Positions 44,027 to 55,970 are shown, counted from the first letter of the stretch. The stretch: 64,000 nucleotides of DNA from Apium graveolens (GCF_009905375.1 NC_133652.1:15860850-15924849), one strand, 5' to 3'. Notes: generated from the sequence alone by a model not told the origin. Program-made: numbers and translations.

Positions 44027-44980
44027 AATTACCGATGTGTGCACATAAATAGAACCACAATTAAATGTAAAAAATTAATAGACGATACTTGTACAAGCAC
44101 AAGTATAAAAAGAGGCAGGTCATGTCCGTCCATAACTACTGATTCACACTCTAATTTATACTAATAAAGAAACAAAAAATAACTAGCCTTAGTTAGATTA
44201 CAGTATTTTGTAGAGGAAAATGACATTTCAAGTAATGGCATCACCATTGTCAGCCTAAAAATATATGCACTTTATTCAGGCTAGCTACACCCATACATGT
44301 GCCAAGAATGAATAAGAAATAAAAACAATATTGAAACCTGATTTCAATATATAATACAAATCATGTCAATTCTCATCGTATAATTATCTGCTTAACTTCT
44401 ATTTAAGAAGATAGGGTAGTCGCATTCCAACGAAAGGAATGGTGATGATGATCATATGATAATCACAGAATCTTTCGAAAGCCTATTTCCTAAACATATC
44501 CAAGATCGAATCTTAATTATTTATCTAAGCGAGTCTAGAAGATATGATTGGAAGGGATTCAGTAATGTAACCTTCATTAATTTATCTTTGTTCTTTCAAT
44601 CCATGTAAAGCTATGTGAACTATCAACAGATGGAGGATAAAAAAATATTAGAGAATCAATGTAGCAGTTTCGAAGTCTCTCAAGAGGGCAATCAATTTTG
44701 AAATAAATATACATGTTCTTGCCTTGGGGGATCTCAAGAAGTATATCAAGAAGACGAGAATTGTAACTTTATAGAGCACTTTTCACTATTAATCATCTAA
44801 ATACATTGTGCATTTTAACTGATACATTTTCTCAAATTAGATATGGTTGAAACTAGTTAAGGTTGGTAAAGTTACAGTAACACAAACGAACACGCATCAC
44901 CTAAAGTAAAAGAGTACATCAACATTCCACCAAAGACTACATGTGATCCGGACTTCAAATACAAATGGTATGGTGGACAC
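44027..44980. other. Intergenic DNA left of the Athila element
   Basis: AT-rich DNA with no supported gene. The five bases before the LTR are GACAC and those after the right LTR are GATAG, so no clear target duplication remains. Confidence 0.5.
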
Positions 44981-46407
44981 TGTTAGGCACAAAGCATGCG
45001 CTAAATAATTCATGCAAGGATACGCATTCGCAAGTAATATAGAATGATTTCTAGTTCTTTCTCACAGAGACTCTGATTAATTATATTTAATTAATACTTA
45101 CTCACCATGTATTATTACTCTTCAATGTCAAGACAATAACAATTAAGGTTGATTAACTAATATTAACTACGAGAATTAAACACTTGAATTAATAATATTA
45201 AACACACATGAGATCCTAACTTCATTACTACTTCATTCAATAATTATAGTTATTACACTTGGCATGTAATGGTGATGATATTAATCGAATAACACGAAAC
45301 TGATAAACGCCAACTTTCGTTATACGAATACCATTCTACCAAGCATCCACAATTAAGATAAAAGTTGAATACGCATCAATTATGTTGAGACCCTATATGT
45401 CTACATAATTTGACAACATAACGATTTAAGCGCAAGTTGTTCATTATAATTACACAAGGCAAGTAAAACGGTTAGAGTTACCCACTAATCATGCATACAA
45501 TACATGAACTTATGCTAGCACGGCAAGTTCTAAATCTCAAGATTTATTGTCGCTTTACAAGAGATTAACAGGCTATCTTACATGTTCGCGACGCACATAA
45601 GACGAATAAGCACAACCTATGTTAGATATCATACAATCACCACATATCAAGGTATTAAACAATTAACCAAAGAAATCCATAGTAAATCCTCTAGGATCCC
45701 ATTATCACGATTAGCCCATAATAGAACTCATCGTCACCAGGGGTTCATATGAAAACATGATAATAACACAACGATATAAACTAATAAAAATACTTAATAA
45801 ATAATGAAGTACGTCACAAGAGTATTAAGGTTCAAAGCATAAAGAAAACTTGCATCCACAGTTACAACGAATTAAAAGAATCACAAGATAAACGTATGCT
45901 TCCTCTTCTTCGTTGTTGTGTGCTAAAACGGTCTTCTCAATCTTCTTGCATTCGCTCTTAATTATCTCTTCTATGAAGAAAACGTCTTCCCATAAGGTTT
46001 ATATATTAGCCCAAGAGAACCAGAGCTAACGGAAGCCCAATTGGACTCGAATTAATAAAATCCAGAATCTGAATTTCCGCACACAGGCGGCCGCCTACAT
46101 CCTTCACGCAGGCGCCTGCTAGCAGGCGGTCGCCTGCTCCTGCTCCCAACAGGCGGGCACGCCTGCAACCTTTCTGGAAAATAATTTAATTTGCTTCTGT
46201 TTTTGCTGATTTCTTCGCTCATCACCCCTAGACTGATTCCAAGCACTTCCTTAAGCTTTATATGATGAAAACCACGTATCTAAGCAAGTTATACCCTGAA
46301 ATGTAAAAACACTAGAAAAACGCGTCAAACACACAAAATACTTGAGTTCAAGACATCAATTCAAGCCGTTATGAGACGCTCTATGTGGTATAAAATGTCA
46401 CTTATCA
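44981..46407 (-). repeat. Athila 3' LTR (left copy)
   Basis: 1427 bp from TGTTAGGCAC to CACTTATCA. A GC-rich cluster of CAGGCG..CGCCTG palindromes lies at 46084-46165 in otherwise AT-rich sequence. Compared with the right copy it has an extra segment near 45180 and a longer, differently oriented palindrome cluster. Confidence 0.93.
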
Positions 46408-47607
46408 CACCCCCAAACTTAAATCGATGCTTGTCCTCAAGCAGCACAGGCTCAAACTCAGAATAAAACATGCATGAATGCAAACTATATGAATGCAGCG
46501 ATCCCCATCGTGATGACTAAACCAACCAACACATGACATATCAACAAATGCAATTAGGCGACTAAAGATCAATCAAATCACACAAGCTAACATACAACTA
46601 GAAACGTGATGTGTGCGAATGCTTAACAGATATGCTTCAAAACTAGATCAATCACCATAACTTAATTATCCTCAAGGCAATCACAAGCTTATACGAAGGA
46701 TATATTCTAGACACAAAATGACTTATAACACTTCAAGATTATTGGAGTTTATTACGGAATCATGCTTTTATTCAACACATATAACAAATGCTTATTTGAT
46801 CATGCAATGAGTGAGTTCCACAAAAGACTTATGCAATGGTACCCATTTAGCGAGCCTTAGGTTAGCGAATCCCAGATTATAAAAGCCTTAGGTCTCTAGG
46901 CACAAAGTCCCCTAAGAACTTAATAACTAGAATACCAAAGAGCTCACTCGTGATCAATTGTGCATTAAATCATTTTTTTTCTTTTCTTTTTTCTTTCTTT
47001 TTCTTTTTCTTTTTTTTTATTTCTGAGCAAGTGCGTTTCGCTCCATCTTGCTCAACCCTAGACTACTCGTATACAATACGAGCCGGCTACTAGCCATTTG
47101 CACCTAGCCACAACTAGCAATGAATTCCAATTTTTATCTCCAATTTTTACCTTTTCATGTCTTTTATCATTAAGAGCCTATCATGCATTCTAAGCATAAG
47201 CAATAGATTAACCTCAAAAACCATCAAACCATGACAACAATCTAGTCCTTAAGCATACTCTGAGACTTAGTGAAATTACAAGTGTTTCTAGCATGCATGT
47301 CAACCTAACAAGATTCAACATCACTCTAACGCTATCACTACACTCACATCAATATCACATATTAATCGATAAAGCAACACAAAGGGATCATGGTATATGC
47401 ATGAGTTATATGACATGATAATTAAAGCTATAAAATAAAGAAAAATTATATAAAAAAAAAACTATATGGCAAAAATATACAACTATATGACTAAACTATC
47501 ATGAATATGCAACTACATGACACACACAAATATGTTCCTTAACTACCACCCCAAACTTAAAATCTTAACTGTCCCCAGTGAAGGTAATAGAAAGGAACAC
47601 AGGGTAC
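46408..47607. other. Athila 3' non-coding region with polypurine tract
   Basis: It begins next to the LTR with the complement of a polypurine tract (minus strand AAGTTTGGGGGTG). A long pyrimidine run at 46972-47021 (purine on the sense strand) precedes a short GC-richer block. No ORF is supported. Confidence 0.7.
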
Positions 47608-48804
47608 CTACTCAGACGAATCATCATCATCATTATCATCACCCTCAGAGGGTGGTGTGTCGGGAGGTGGATAAGCAGAATCCTTACCAAAAACGGGCCA
47701 CTGGATGTTAGCTCCAAGGCCCCTAAATGCAGTCCCAAGTGCTTGGGTGAGCTCCTGCGCAAACCGACTCTGTGACTCATACATCGCATCCATCCTCCTG
47801 GAAAGACTATTGTACTGGACATCAGCCAATCCCGAACCATCTCCTCCCTGGGCTCTCGAAGAACATGCCTCTCCTTGAGCCTGACTAGACCTAGCCATGG
47901 TAGCACCAGCTGCTGGAACTCCTCCTGGAAGGTGATATCCCAAACCATGTGACTCGGCCTCTCCACCCGTCCACTCCTACATCGCATTTAAAGTCGATGA
48001 ATCAATAGGAGCGGCCGGCATCTGCAGCTGCTCATAAGATGGCCACTGGACTCCACATGCCTTGCAAAGCTTCGTGACAATAGAGGCATACGGGATAGAG
48101 TACTGTGATTTCCCCCTCAAAAACTTTAAAATCCCTTGGTAGATGAACTCATCAAGGTCCACATAATATTCATCATTCAGAATCCCCCATAACAATCTCG
48201 CCCTTTCCACTGTAACCTCATGTGAATGCGAAGAAGGAAGAATATTAGCACATATAAATGCATTCCAAGCATGAGCATACCTGTTCATTGCGACAGCAGG
48301 GAAAGAACGATAATCATTGGTTCCCCTTATAAACTTCCACACTGTGCCCGACTGATAGAAAGTAGCAATAATCAAGTCCGAATCAAAATTCTCAGGGGCC
48401 TTTGCATTCCAATTCTCCTCCTGTGATTTCTTTTGTCGCTGCCCAATAACACGGTGAATCGCCTCGGGCTGATAATCAACAGTAAGCCCACAAACAACAG
48501 AAAATCCATTCTTGTCGGCCTTGGCGTTCGCATAGAACTCGCGAATAACACCCATCGGTACCGCTTCAGGTGACTCACAAAATGTAATACATCCCTTCTC
48601 AGCAATCATCGATAGCAACTCACCATCCCTCCCTGATGGCAAGAACCCCCTCTCCTTCATAATCGGCTTAGTCAGAAGCTTGGAGAACTCTTCTTCAGCA
48701 GCCCTATCCAACAAACGGGGCCTCGCAGCAGTATTTCTCGAAGAATCAGTAATAGTCGGATTGGTACTGCTGCTACCCACAGTTCGTGATCTCGTTGGGG
48801 CCAT
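47608..48804 (-). pseudogene. Athila second ORF (plant transposon protein domain), one in-frame stop
   Basis: The ORF lies downstream of integrase, in the env position of Athila elements. From the ATG at 48804 it encodes 275 codons to a TAG at 47979-47977, then continues in the same frame to 47608. The first part matches the putative plant transposon protein domain seen in Athila ORF2, including an AEEEF..L start, a VCGLTVDY region and a YPYAS-like region near the end. The last part is Gln/Ser-rich with an acidic tail. Open frame also runs upstream to 49164, but that part is encoded by the GC-rich palindromes and leader, so 48804 is preferred. Its role is unknown; it lacks a clear envelope signature. 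Confidence 0.75.
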
Positions 48805-49034
48805 GAAAACTGAGAATAGGAGTTGGAGAATTTGTGTTTGATGTGCAGGAGAGATTTTGTAAAGTTGAAAGTGTGTGGGATGTGTATGTAGAGGTTGTAT
48901 GTATCTATAGGGCAAAATTAGGATTAGAAATTGATTAGGAGTAGGGATTGTGGCTAAGTATGGGGAGAATTCGTGATTTAATGGGTGATATGGGTTCTGT
49001 AAATTTTGTTTTTTGTTGTTTTTTTTATAGGTTG

Positions 49035-49145
49035 AAAAACGATTTTTCAAAATTGAGGGTCGCAGGCGGTCGCCTGGCACCAACAGGCGGGCGCCTGCTA
49101 GCACGCGGCCGCCTGATCCTAGCAGGCGGGCGCCTGCAAGGCTTT
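49035..49145. repeat. GC-rich palindrome cluster inside the Athila element
   Basis: Several near-palindromes of the form CAGGCG-N2-CGCCTG sit just upstream of ORF2. The same words occur in both LTRs (46084-46165 and 55691-55742). They stand out sharply from the AT-rich surroundings. Confidence 0.85.
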
Positions 49146-49292
49146 TGGGAAAAAAATCTGCCAACTTTTTTCGGATTTTTTTGGGTTTTTGGATAAAGTA
49201 CTAAATTCTAAGGTGTCCTACAGTCTCATATCTTGGGTTGCCTCACAAGAAGCGCTTCTTTTACGTCATTAGCTTGACGTAGAGTAATGCGA

Positions 49293-50792
49293 TCAAGTTG
49301 TCAATAAAACGGTACTAACCACTTCACGGTTTGCCGTATCCCCATAATATTGCTTCAATCTCTGACCTTTTACTTTGAATGCTTGGCCCGGATCGTTCTC
49401 AAAAATCTCCATCGCTCCATGTGGAAACACAGTTTTGACGATAAATGGTCCAGACCACCTTGATTTCAACTTTCCAGGAAAAAGTCGGAGACGAGAGTAG
49501 AATAGAAGAACTTGTTGCCCCGGCACGAATGACTTAGGCGATAGCTTCCTGTCATGCCACCTTTTTACCTTTTCCTTGTACATTTTATTGTTTTCGTACG
49601 CTTGAAGTCGAAATTCGTCAAGTTCATTTAACTGAAGCATTCGCTTCTTCCCAGCTGCATCTAGATCAAGGTTTAACTTTTTCAATGCCCAATAAGCCTT
49701 ATGCTCAAGCTCCGCAGGTAAATGACATCCCTTACCATAGACAAGTTGAAACGGGGACATCCCAAGTGGAGTCTTGTATGCTGTTCTATAAGCCCAAACA
49801 GCTTCATCGAGCTTCAAAGACCAATCTTTCCTTGACGGAAAAATGACCTTCTCTAGAATGCACTTGATCTCTCTATTAGACACTTCAGCTTGACCATTAG
49901 TTTGCGGATGATAGGCAGTAGCAATGCGATAATTCACATTATAGCATTGCATCATTGAAGTGAACTTACGATTGCAGAAATGCGACCCTTCATCACTTAT
50001 GATAACTCGTGGCGTTCCAAACCTTGTGAATATCTGCTTATGAAGAAAACTCAACACTACCTTTGCGTCATTAGTCGGTAGAGCCTTGACTTCTACCCAT
50101 TTCGAGACATAATCGACTGCCAGCAAGATGTACTGATTATTGCAGGACGAGATAAATGGTCCCATGAAATCGATTCCCCAAATATCGAAGACCTCAACTT
50201 CAAGCATCACATTTAAAGGCATCCCATCCTTTCTGGTACGATTCTCAACTCTTTGGCAACGATCACACCTTAAAATGAACTGATGTGCATCTTTAAACAA
50301 CGTAGACCAGAAAAAACCTGCTTGAAAAATACGAGCTGCTGTCTTTTCACCACAATAATGACCACCGTAAACTGTGGAATGACAGTCTCGTAATATCCCC
50401 TCTGTCTCACAGAATGGGATACATCTCCTGATGATCTGGTCAGCTCCTTATCTAAACAAATATGGTTCATCCCACATGTACCACTTCACCTCATACATAA
50501 ACTTCTTCTTTTGAGCCGCATTCATATTAGGAGGCATTATATTGCTAACAAGATAGTTCACAATGTCTGCGAACCATGGCTCTTCCTCTTGAATTGCGAA
50601 CAATTGCTCATCCGAAAAAGATTTGTTGATCAATGTCTTATCATGTGAAGTAGAATCGGGATTCTCCAATCTAGAGAGATGGTCAGCTACTTGATTGTCA
50701 GTACCTTTTCGATCCTTGATCTCTAACTCGAACCCAACGAATAAGTCTAGACTTCGAATCCTTCTTTGAGACCATATAGCGGATGGCAGCAT
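49293..50792 (-). pseudogene. Athila RNase H end and integrase, partly open
   Basis: The segment 50792-50448 holds the RNase H end with the DHLSRLEN motif. The segment 50300-49293 (335 codons) is integrase: zinc-binding CDRCQR, then the DDE core with GIDFMGP, a SDEGSHF region and NGQAEVSNREIK, followed by a GPFIV-type C-terminal domain. Between them (50447-50301) the frame is interrupted. This region is out of frame with the upstream RT, so at least one indel lies near 50800. Confidence 0.87.
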
Positions 50793-50832
50793 GATCAGTG
50801 AACACTGTCACCTTTATCCCAAGTAGATAAGA

Positions 50833-51798
50833 TCAAAAATTTTTAAAACCAAAAACTATAGCCAAGAGCTCCTTCTCAGTAGTGGTATAGTTCATTTGGG
50901 TTCCATTTAGCGTCTTACTAGCATAGTAGACCACATGAAAGGTATTAGTCTTTCGTTGCCCAAGAACTGCTCCCACTGCATAATCACTTGCATCACACAT
51001 CATCTCAAAAGGTTCTCTCCAATCAGGTGTCGTAATAACTGGTGCGGTGATTAAACTTTTCTTGAGAGTCTCGAATGCTGCCAAGCATTCATCATCAAAT
51101 TTGAAAGGCACATCTTTCTCGAGCAAGTTGCACAACGGCTTAGATATCTTAGAGAAGTCCTTGATGAAACGCCGATAAAAACCCGCATGACCAAGAAAGC
51201 TACGGATTCTTTTCACAGAAATAGGTGGCGGAAGATTTTCAATGACGCCCACCTTGGCTTTATCCACCTCAAGACATTTACTGGAGACCTTATCCCCAAG
51301 AATGATGCCTTGTTGCACCATGAAGTGACATTTTTCCCAATTGAGCACCAGATTGGTTTCCACACACCTTTTGAGTACCAAACGGAGATTATTCAAGCAT
51401 TCATCATACGAATGTCCAAAGACAGAGAAGTCTTCCATGAACACTTCAACATTATTTCCAATCATATAGGAGAATATAGCCATCATGCATCTCTGAAAAG
51501 TGGCAGGTGCACCACATAAGCCAAAAGAAACTCTGCGAAAAGCAAACGTGCCAAATGGAGAAGTGAAAGTAGTCTTCTCTTGATCTTCCGGTGCAATGCA
51601 AATCTGATTGTATCCCGAATAGCCATCCAGAAGACAATAATACTCATGACTAGCCAACATGCCAAACATCTGATCAATAAATGGAAGAGGGAAGTGATCT
51701 TTCCTCGTGGCTTTATTCAACTTCATGTAGTTCATGCACACCCTCCATCCTGTGACTGTTCGAGTGGGGATGAGCTCGTTCTTCTTATTTGCTACCAC
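50833..51798 (-). pseudogene. Athila reverse transcriptase, altered active site
   Basis: 321 open codons cover RT from the GWRVCMNY region to the start of RNase H (CDASDYAVGAVLGQR, KELLAIVF). The catalytic box reads FMEDFSVFG, whereas relatives have FMDDFSVFG, so the first catalytic Asp is Glu. The frame ends at a TGA (50835-50833) in a position where related proteins have Arg. It is in frame with the gag-protease ORF upstream. Confidence 0.88.
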
Positions 51799-51825
51799 AG
51801 TATTACCTCATTTCTTAGGTACACA

Positions 51826-54483
51826 TTAAACGGGGCTCACCCAAGAACTGTCAGAAATATGATATATAATTCCTGCATCCAGCCACTTTAGAATTTCTTT
51901 CGTCACCACTTCTTTCATTATAGGATTAAGCCTTCGTTGTTGCTCAACAGTCGGCTTGCTACCTTCCTCTAGCAGAATTTTATGCATACAGGACGAAGGG
52001 TTGATCCCTTTTATATCTGCTATAGTCCATCCGATGGTTGATTTGAATTCTCTCAAAATCCTCAAGAGCTTGTCCTCATCACAACCTGAAAGGTCAGATG
52101 CAATAATAACAGGCATAGTAGATGCATCACCTAAAAAAGCATACGTCAAGTGTTCAGGAAATGGTTTAAGCTCCAAAGTAGGTGTTTCCTCAATAGATGG
52201 TTTAAGCTTTCCCTCAGCATTCTTGAGATCAGTATTTTCCAGAGATTCAAATGGCATGTCAAGCTTTCGTTTCCAAGGAGAAGCATTTAGATATTGTAGC
52301 TGCTCATTGCCTTCGTCATCTTCACTATCAAAATCCCCCAATAAGGCTTTTTCTAAGGCATCAGACCTTAACACATTATCAAATTCTGGAATAACTGTAG
52401 AATCGACCAAATCCACCTTAAAGCACTCCTCATCTTCCGTAGGAAATTTCATCGCATTGAATACATTGAATGTCACATATTGATCTTGCACCCTCATAGT
52501 GAGTTCACCTTTTTGCACATCTATCAAGGTACGGGTTGTAGCCAAGAAAGGTCTTCCCAAGATTATGGGAATCTTCTTATCTTCCTCGAAATCCAGAATG
52601 ACAAAATCTGCAGGAAAGATGAGCTTATCCACCTTTACTAGCACGTCCTCCACGATGCCTCGTGGGTATGTAATTGAACGATCAACCAATTGTAGAGACG
52701 TGTAGGTGGGCTTCGGATCAGGAAAATTCAGCTTTTTGAAGATAGACAACGGCATCAGATTGATGCTTACTCCCAAATCACAAAGGCACTTGTCAAATGA
52801 TAATTTGCCAATGGTGCAAGGAATGGTGAAGCTACCTGGATCCTTAAGCTTTGGAGGTAACTTTTGTTGCAGCACGGCACTGCACTCTTCCGTCAAAGCA
52901 ACGGTATCAAGATCATCCAGTTTCACCTTCCTTGAAAGAATATCTTTCATGAATGTCGCATAACTAGGCATTTGCTCTAGAGCCTCAGCGAAAGGTATGT
53001 TGATGTGAAGTTTCTTGAACACCTCCAGAAACTTACTAAATTGCTTGTCCAGCTTTTGTTTTTGCAATTCCTTAGGAAAAGGTGGTGGAGGATAGAGTTG
53101 TTTCTCCCCTGTATTACCCTCAGGCAGAGTGTGTTCAACAGTAGTCTTCCTTAATTCCCCCTCTTTCTCCTTTTGCATTCCTTCTTCATTTACAGCTGCA
53201 TCTTCTACATCTTTTGCTTTTTCAGCATTAGCAACTTTTCCAGACCTTAAGGTGACAACTTTGACTTGCTCTTTAGCTTCCTTCCTGCCTAGCACTTCAG
53301 TATCGCTAGGAAGTGTGCCAGGTTGATGATTGAGCAAGGCATTGGCTATTTGTCCAATTTGATTTTCCAAGGTCTTGATAGAAACAGCCTGACTTTTGCA
53401 CATCAACTTTAACTTTTCGAAATCAGTACTAGAAGGTGAAGCAGCACCTCCCTGTTGAGGATATGATTGCCTTTGAGCAAATTGCTGAGGTTGCTGAAAT
53501 CCAGGTTGATTAAACTGTTTACTTTCAGCTTGCTGATATGGTTGCTGAACAGCATTCTGATTATTGCTCCAGCTGAAATTGGGATGATTTCTGTTATTAG
53601 GATAATAAGTAGTGGGCACAGGCTGCTGCAGTCTCTGAAAATTGTTCACATACTGAACAGATTCATTAACAAGAGAACACTGATCCGTAGCTTGAGAGCC
53701 TACACAAAGCTCACAGGCACTAGCTATTTGATTTACTCCATAGTTGGATAAAGAATCAACCTTCATAGATAGCGCCTGAAGCTGCGCTGCAATAGCTGTA
53801 GCTGCATCGACTTCCAGAATACCTGCTACCTTCCCAGGCATCATCCTTTGAGTAGGGTTATGATACTCGTTTGCAGCCATAGTTTCAATGAGGTTATAGG
53901 CCTCAGTATAGCTTTTGGCCCATAAGGAGCCTCCAGAAGCTGCATCGAGCATGGGCCGAGATTGGGCCCCCAAACCATTGTAGAAACCAATGATCACCAT
54001 CCACTCAGGCATACCATGATGTGGACACTTTCTCAACATCTCCTTGTAGCGCTCCCAATCTTCGCACATAGATTCTCCTTGTTGCTGCGCAAACTGAGTA
54101 AGAGCACTCATCATAGCTGCAGTTTTGAAAGTACTACAGATCTCGACAAAATTCCTGATATGCATGTTGGGATCTTCAGTCGCAGCACCTTCAAAAGAAA
54201 CATAATTCTGCACCATCTGAATAGTGCCCGGCTTGATTTCAAAAGTATTGGCCTGAATCGCCGGATGAATGATGCTTGACTGAATGTCATCAATTTTAGG
54301 CCGAGAAAAGTACATAAGAGCTGGATCAGCTTGAACTACACAATCACCCATTGTTTCAGGTTGTTTCTTTTCACTCTCTTTATCCGAATTTTCAAAAAAT
54401 ATCTTCTCCGGAAAGTCAAGAGATGTATCTGTCTCCTTAACTTTGTCCAGAATTCTCTTGCAAGTGTGAGAACGTGTTTGCAT
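51826..54483 (-). CDS. Athila gag and protease (885 codons), probably non-functional
   Basis: It starts at the ATG at 54483 (MQTRSHTCKRI). The gag region has CPHHGMPEW and the FYNGL segment typical of Athila gag. A Gln/Asn-rich region with no convincing zinc knuckle follows. The protease has CDLGVSINLMP in place of the active-site DSGAS/DLGAS and LGRPFLATTRTLIDV near its end. The start of RT (SDSSWVSPV) closes the frame at a TAA (51828-51826). The gag core seems shorter than in relatives: between STFK and MSALTQF a stretch of about 50 residues appears missing in frame. Although open, the ORF ends inside the polyprotein, so it is part of a broken unit. Confidence 0.8.
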   Translation of the reverse strand: MQTRSHTCKRILDKVKETDTSLDFPEKIFFENSDKESEKKQPETMGDCVVQADPALMYFSRPKIDDIQSSIIHPAIQANTFEIKPGTIQMVQNYVSFEGAATEDPNMHIRNFVEICSTFKTAAMMSALTQFAQQQGESMCEDWERYKEMLRKCPHHGMPEWMVIIGFYNGLGAQSRPMLDAASGGSLWAKSYTEAYNLIETMAANEYHNPTQRMMPGKVAGILEVDAATAIAAQLQALSMKVDSLSNYGVNQIASACELCVGSQATDQCSLVNESVQYVNNFQRLQQPVPTTYYPNNRNHPNFSWSNNQNAVQQPYQQAESKQFNQPGFQQPQQFAQRQSYPQQGGAASPSSTDFEKLKLMCKSQAVSIKTLENQIGQIANALLNHQPGTLPSDTEVLGRKEAKEQVKVVTLRSGKVANAEKAKDVEDAAVNEEGMQKEKEGELRKTTVEHTLPEGNTGEKQLYPPPPFPKELQKQKLDKQFSKFLEVFKKLHINIPFAEALEQMPSYATFMKDILSRKVKLDDLDTVALTEECSAVLQQKLPPKLKDPGSFTIPCTIGKLSFDKCLCDLGVSINLMPLSIFKKLNFPDPKPTYTSLQLVDRSITYPRGIVEDVLVKVDKLIFPADFVILDFEEDKKIPIILGRPFLATTRTLIDVQKGELTMRVQDQYVTFNVFNAMKFPTEDEECFKVDLVDSTVIPEFDNVLRSDALEKALLGDFDSEDDEGNEQLQYLNASPWKRKLDMPFESLENTDLKNAEGKLKPSIEETPTLELKPFPEHLTYAFLGDASTMPVIIASDLSGCDEDKLLRILREFKSTIGWTIADIKGINPSSCMHKILLEEGSKPTVEQQRRLNPIMKEVVTKEILKWLDAGIIYHISDSSWVSPV

Positions 54484-54597
54484 AAACGCTCGCTAGAGTA
54501 CCTGAAACACAACCGGAAGCAGTAAGTAACAAGTCTTAATCAATGAATCCTAATGACCATTGATGGCAAGTACATAAACTAAACAAATTAACACCGA

Positions 54598-54616
54598 GTC
54601 CCCGGCAGCGGCACCA
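54598..54616 (-). other. Primer-binding site of the Athila element
   Basis: The minus strand reads TGGTGCCGCTGCCGGGGA, six bases inside the right LTR. It matches the TGGCGCCGTTGCCGGGGA type (tRNA-Asp end) used by many plant gypsy elements, with two substitutions. Confidence 0.85.
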
Positions 54617-54622
54617 AAAACT

Positions 54623-55970
54623 TGTTAGGCACAAAGCATGCGCTAAATAATTCACGCAAGTATACGCGTTCGCAAGTAATATAGAATGATTTCTAGTTCG
54701 TTCCCACAGAGACTCTGATCAATTATATTTAATTAACAATTACTCACCAATGTATGATTAATCTTCAATGTCAAGACAATAACAATTAAGGTTGATTAAC
54801 TAATATAAACTACGAAAATTAAACATGAGATCCTAACTTCATTACTACTTCATCCAATAGTTATTGTTATTACACTTAGCATGTAATGGTGATGATATTA
54901 ATCGAACAACACGAAACTGATAAACGCCAACTTTCGTTGTACGAATACCATTCTATCAAGCATCCACAATTAAGATAGAAGTTGAATACGCATCAATTAT
55001 GTTGAGACCCTATATGTCTATAGAATTTGACAACATAACGATTTAAGCGCAAGTTATTCATTATGATTACACAGGAAAGTAAAACAGTTAGAGTTACCCA
55101 CTAATCATGCATACAATACATGAACATATGCTAGCATGGCAAGTTCTAAATCTCAAAATTTACTGTCGCTTCACAAGAGATTAACAGGCTATCTTACATG
55201 TTCGCGACGCACATAAGACGAATAAGCACAACCTATGCTAGATATCATACAATCACCACATATCAAGGTATTAAACAATTAACCAAAGAAATCCATAGTA
55301 AATCCGCTAGGATCCCATGATCACGATTAACGCATGATAGAACTCATCGTCACCATGGGTTCATATGATAATAACACAACGATATAAACTAATAAAAATA
55401 CTTAATAAATAATGAAGTACGTCACAAGAGTATTAAGGTTCAAAGCATAAAGAAAACTAGCATCCACAGTTACAACGAATTAAAAGAATCACAAGATAAA
55501 CGTATGCTTCCTCTTCTTCGTTGTTGCGTGTTAAAACGGTCTTCTCAATCTTCTTGCATTCGCTCTTGATTATCTTTTCTATGAACAAAACATCTTCCCA
55601 TAAGGTTTATATATTAGCCCAAGAAAACCAGCGCTAACAGAAGCCCAATTGGACTCGAATTAATAAAATCCAGAATCTGAATTTCCGCACACAGGCGGCC
55701 GCCTGCATCCTCCACGCGGGCGCCTGTTGGGAGCAGGCGACCGAAAATAATTTAATTTGCTTCTGTTTTTGCTGATTTCTTCACTCATCACCTCTAGACT
55801 GATTCCAAGCACTTCCTTAAGCTTTATTTGATAAAAACCACCTATCTAAGCAAGTTATACCCTGAAATGCAAAAACACTACAAAAACGCGTAAAATACAC
55901 AAAATAATACTTAACTTCAAGACACCAATTCAAGCCGTTATGAGTAAGTGGTATAAAATGCCACTTATCA
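54623..55970 (-). repeat. Athila 5' LTR (right copy)
   Basis: 1348 bp from TGTTAGGCAC to CACTTATCA. It is close to the left LTR but has a shortened palindrome cluster (55691-55742) and several small deletions. Confidence 0.93.

Larger units (their letters stand above)
44981..55970 (-). mobile_element. Athila-type Ty3/gypsy LTR retrotransposon, decayed
   Basis: An element of about 11 kb read on the minus strand with 1.35-1.43 kb LTRs, a polypurine tract next to the left LTR and a primer-binding site next to the right LTR. The order gag, protease, RT, RNase H, integrase, then a second ORF downstream is that of the Athila/Tat group. The coding parts are long and readable but carry several nonsense codons, at least one frame change and an altered RT active site. 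It is therefore recent but inactive. Confidence 0.93.

Noticed and set aside
47565..47987. 140-codon ORF overlapping Athila ORF2
   Set aside because: It lies in another frame over the ORF2 tail and has Met/Arg/His-rich nonsense composition; it is a shadow ORF.
48805..49164. N-terminal extension of Athila ORF2
   Set aside because: The extra 120 residues come from GC-rich palindromes and leader sequence and are low in complexity; the conserved domain follows the ATG at 48804.
51187..53751. Plus-strand ORFs of 65-175 codons opposite the Athila and copia genes
   Set aside because: They are antisense shadows of gag-pol with Ser/Leu-rich composition.
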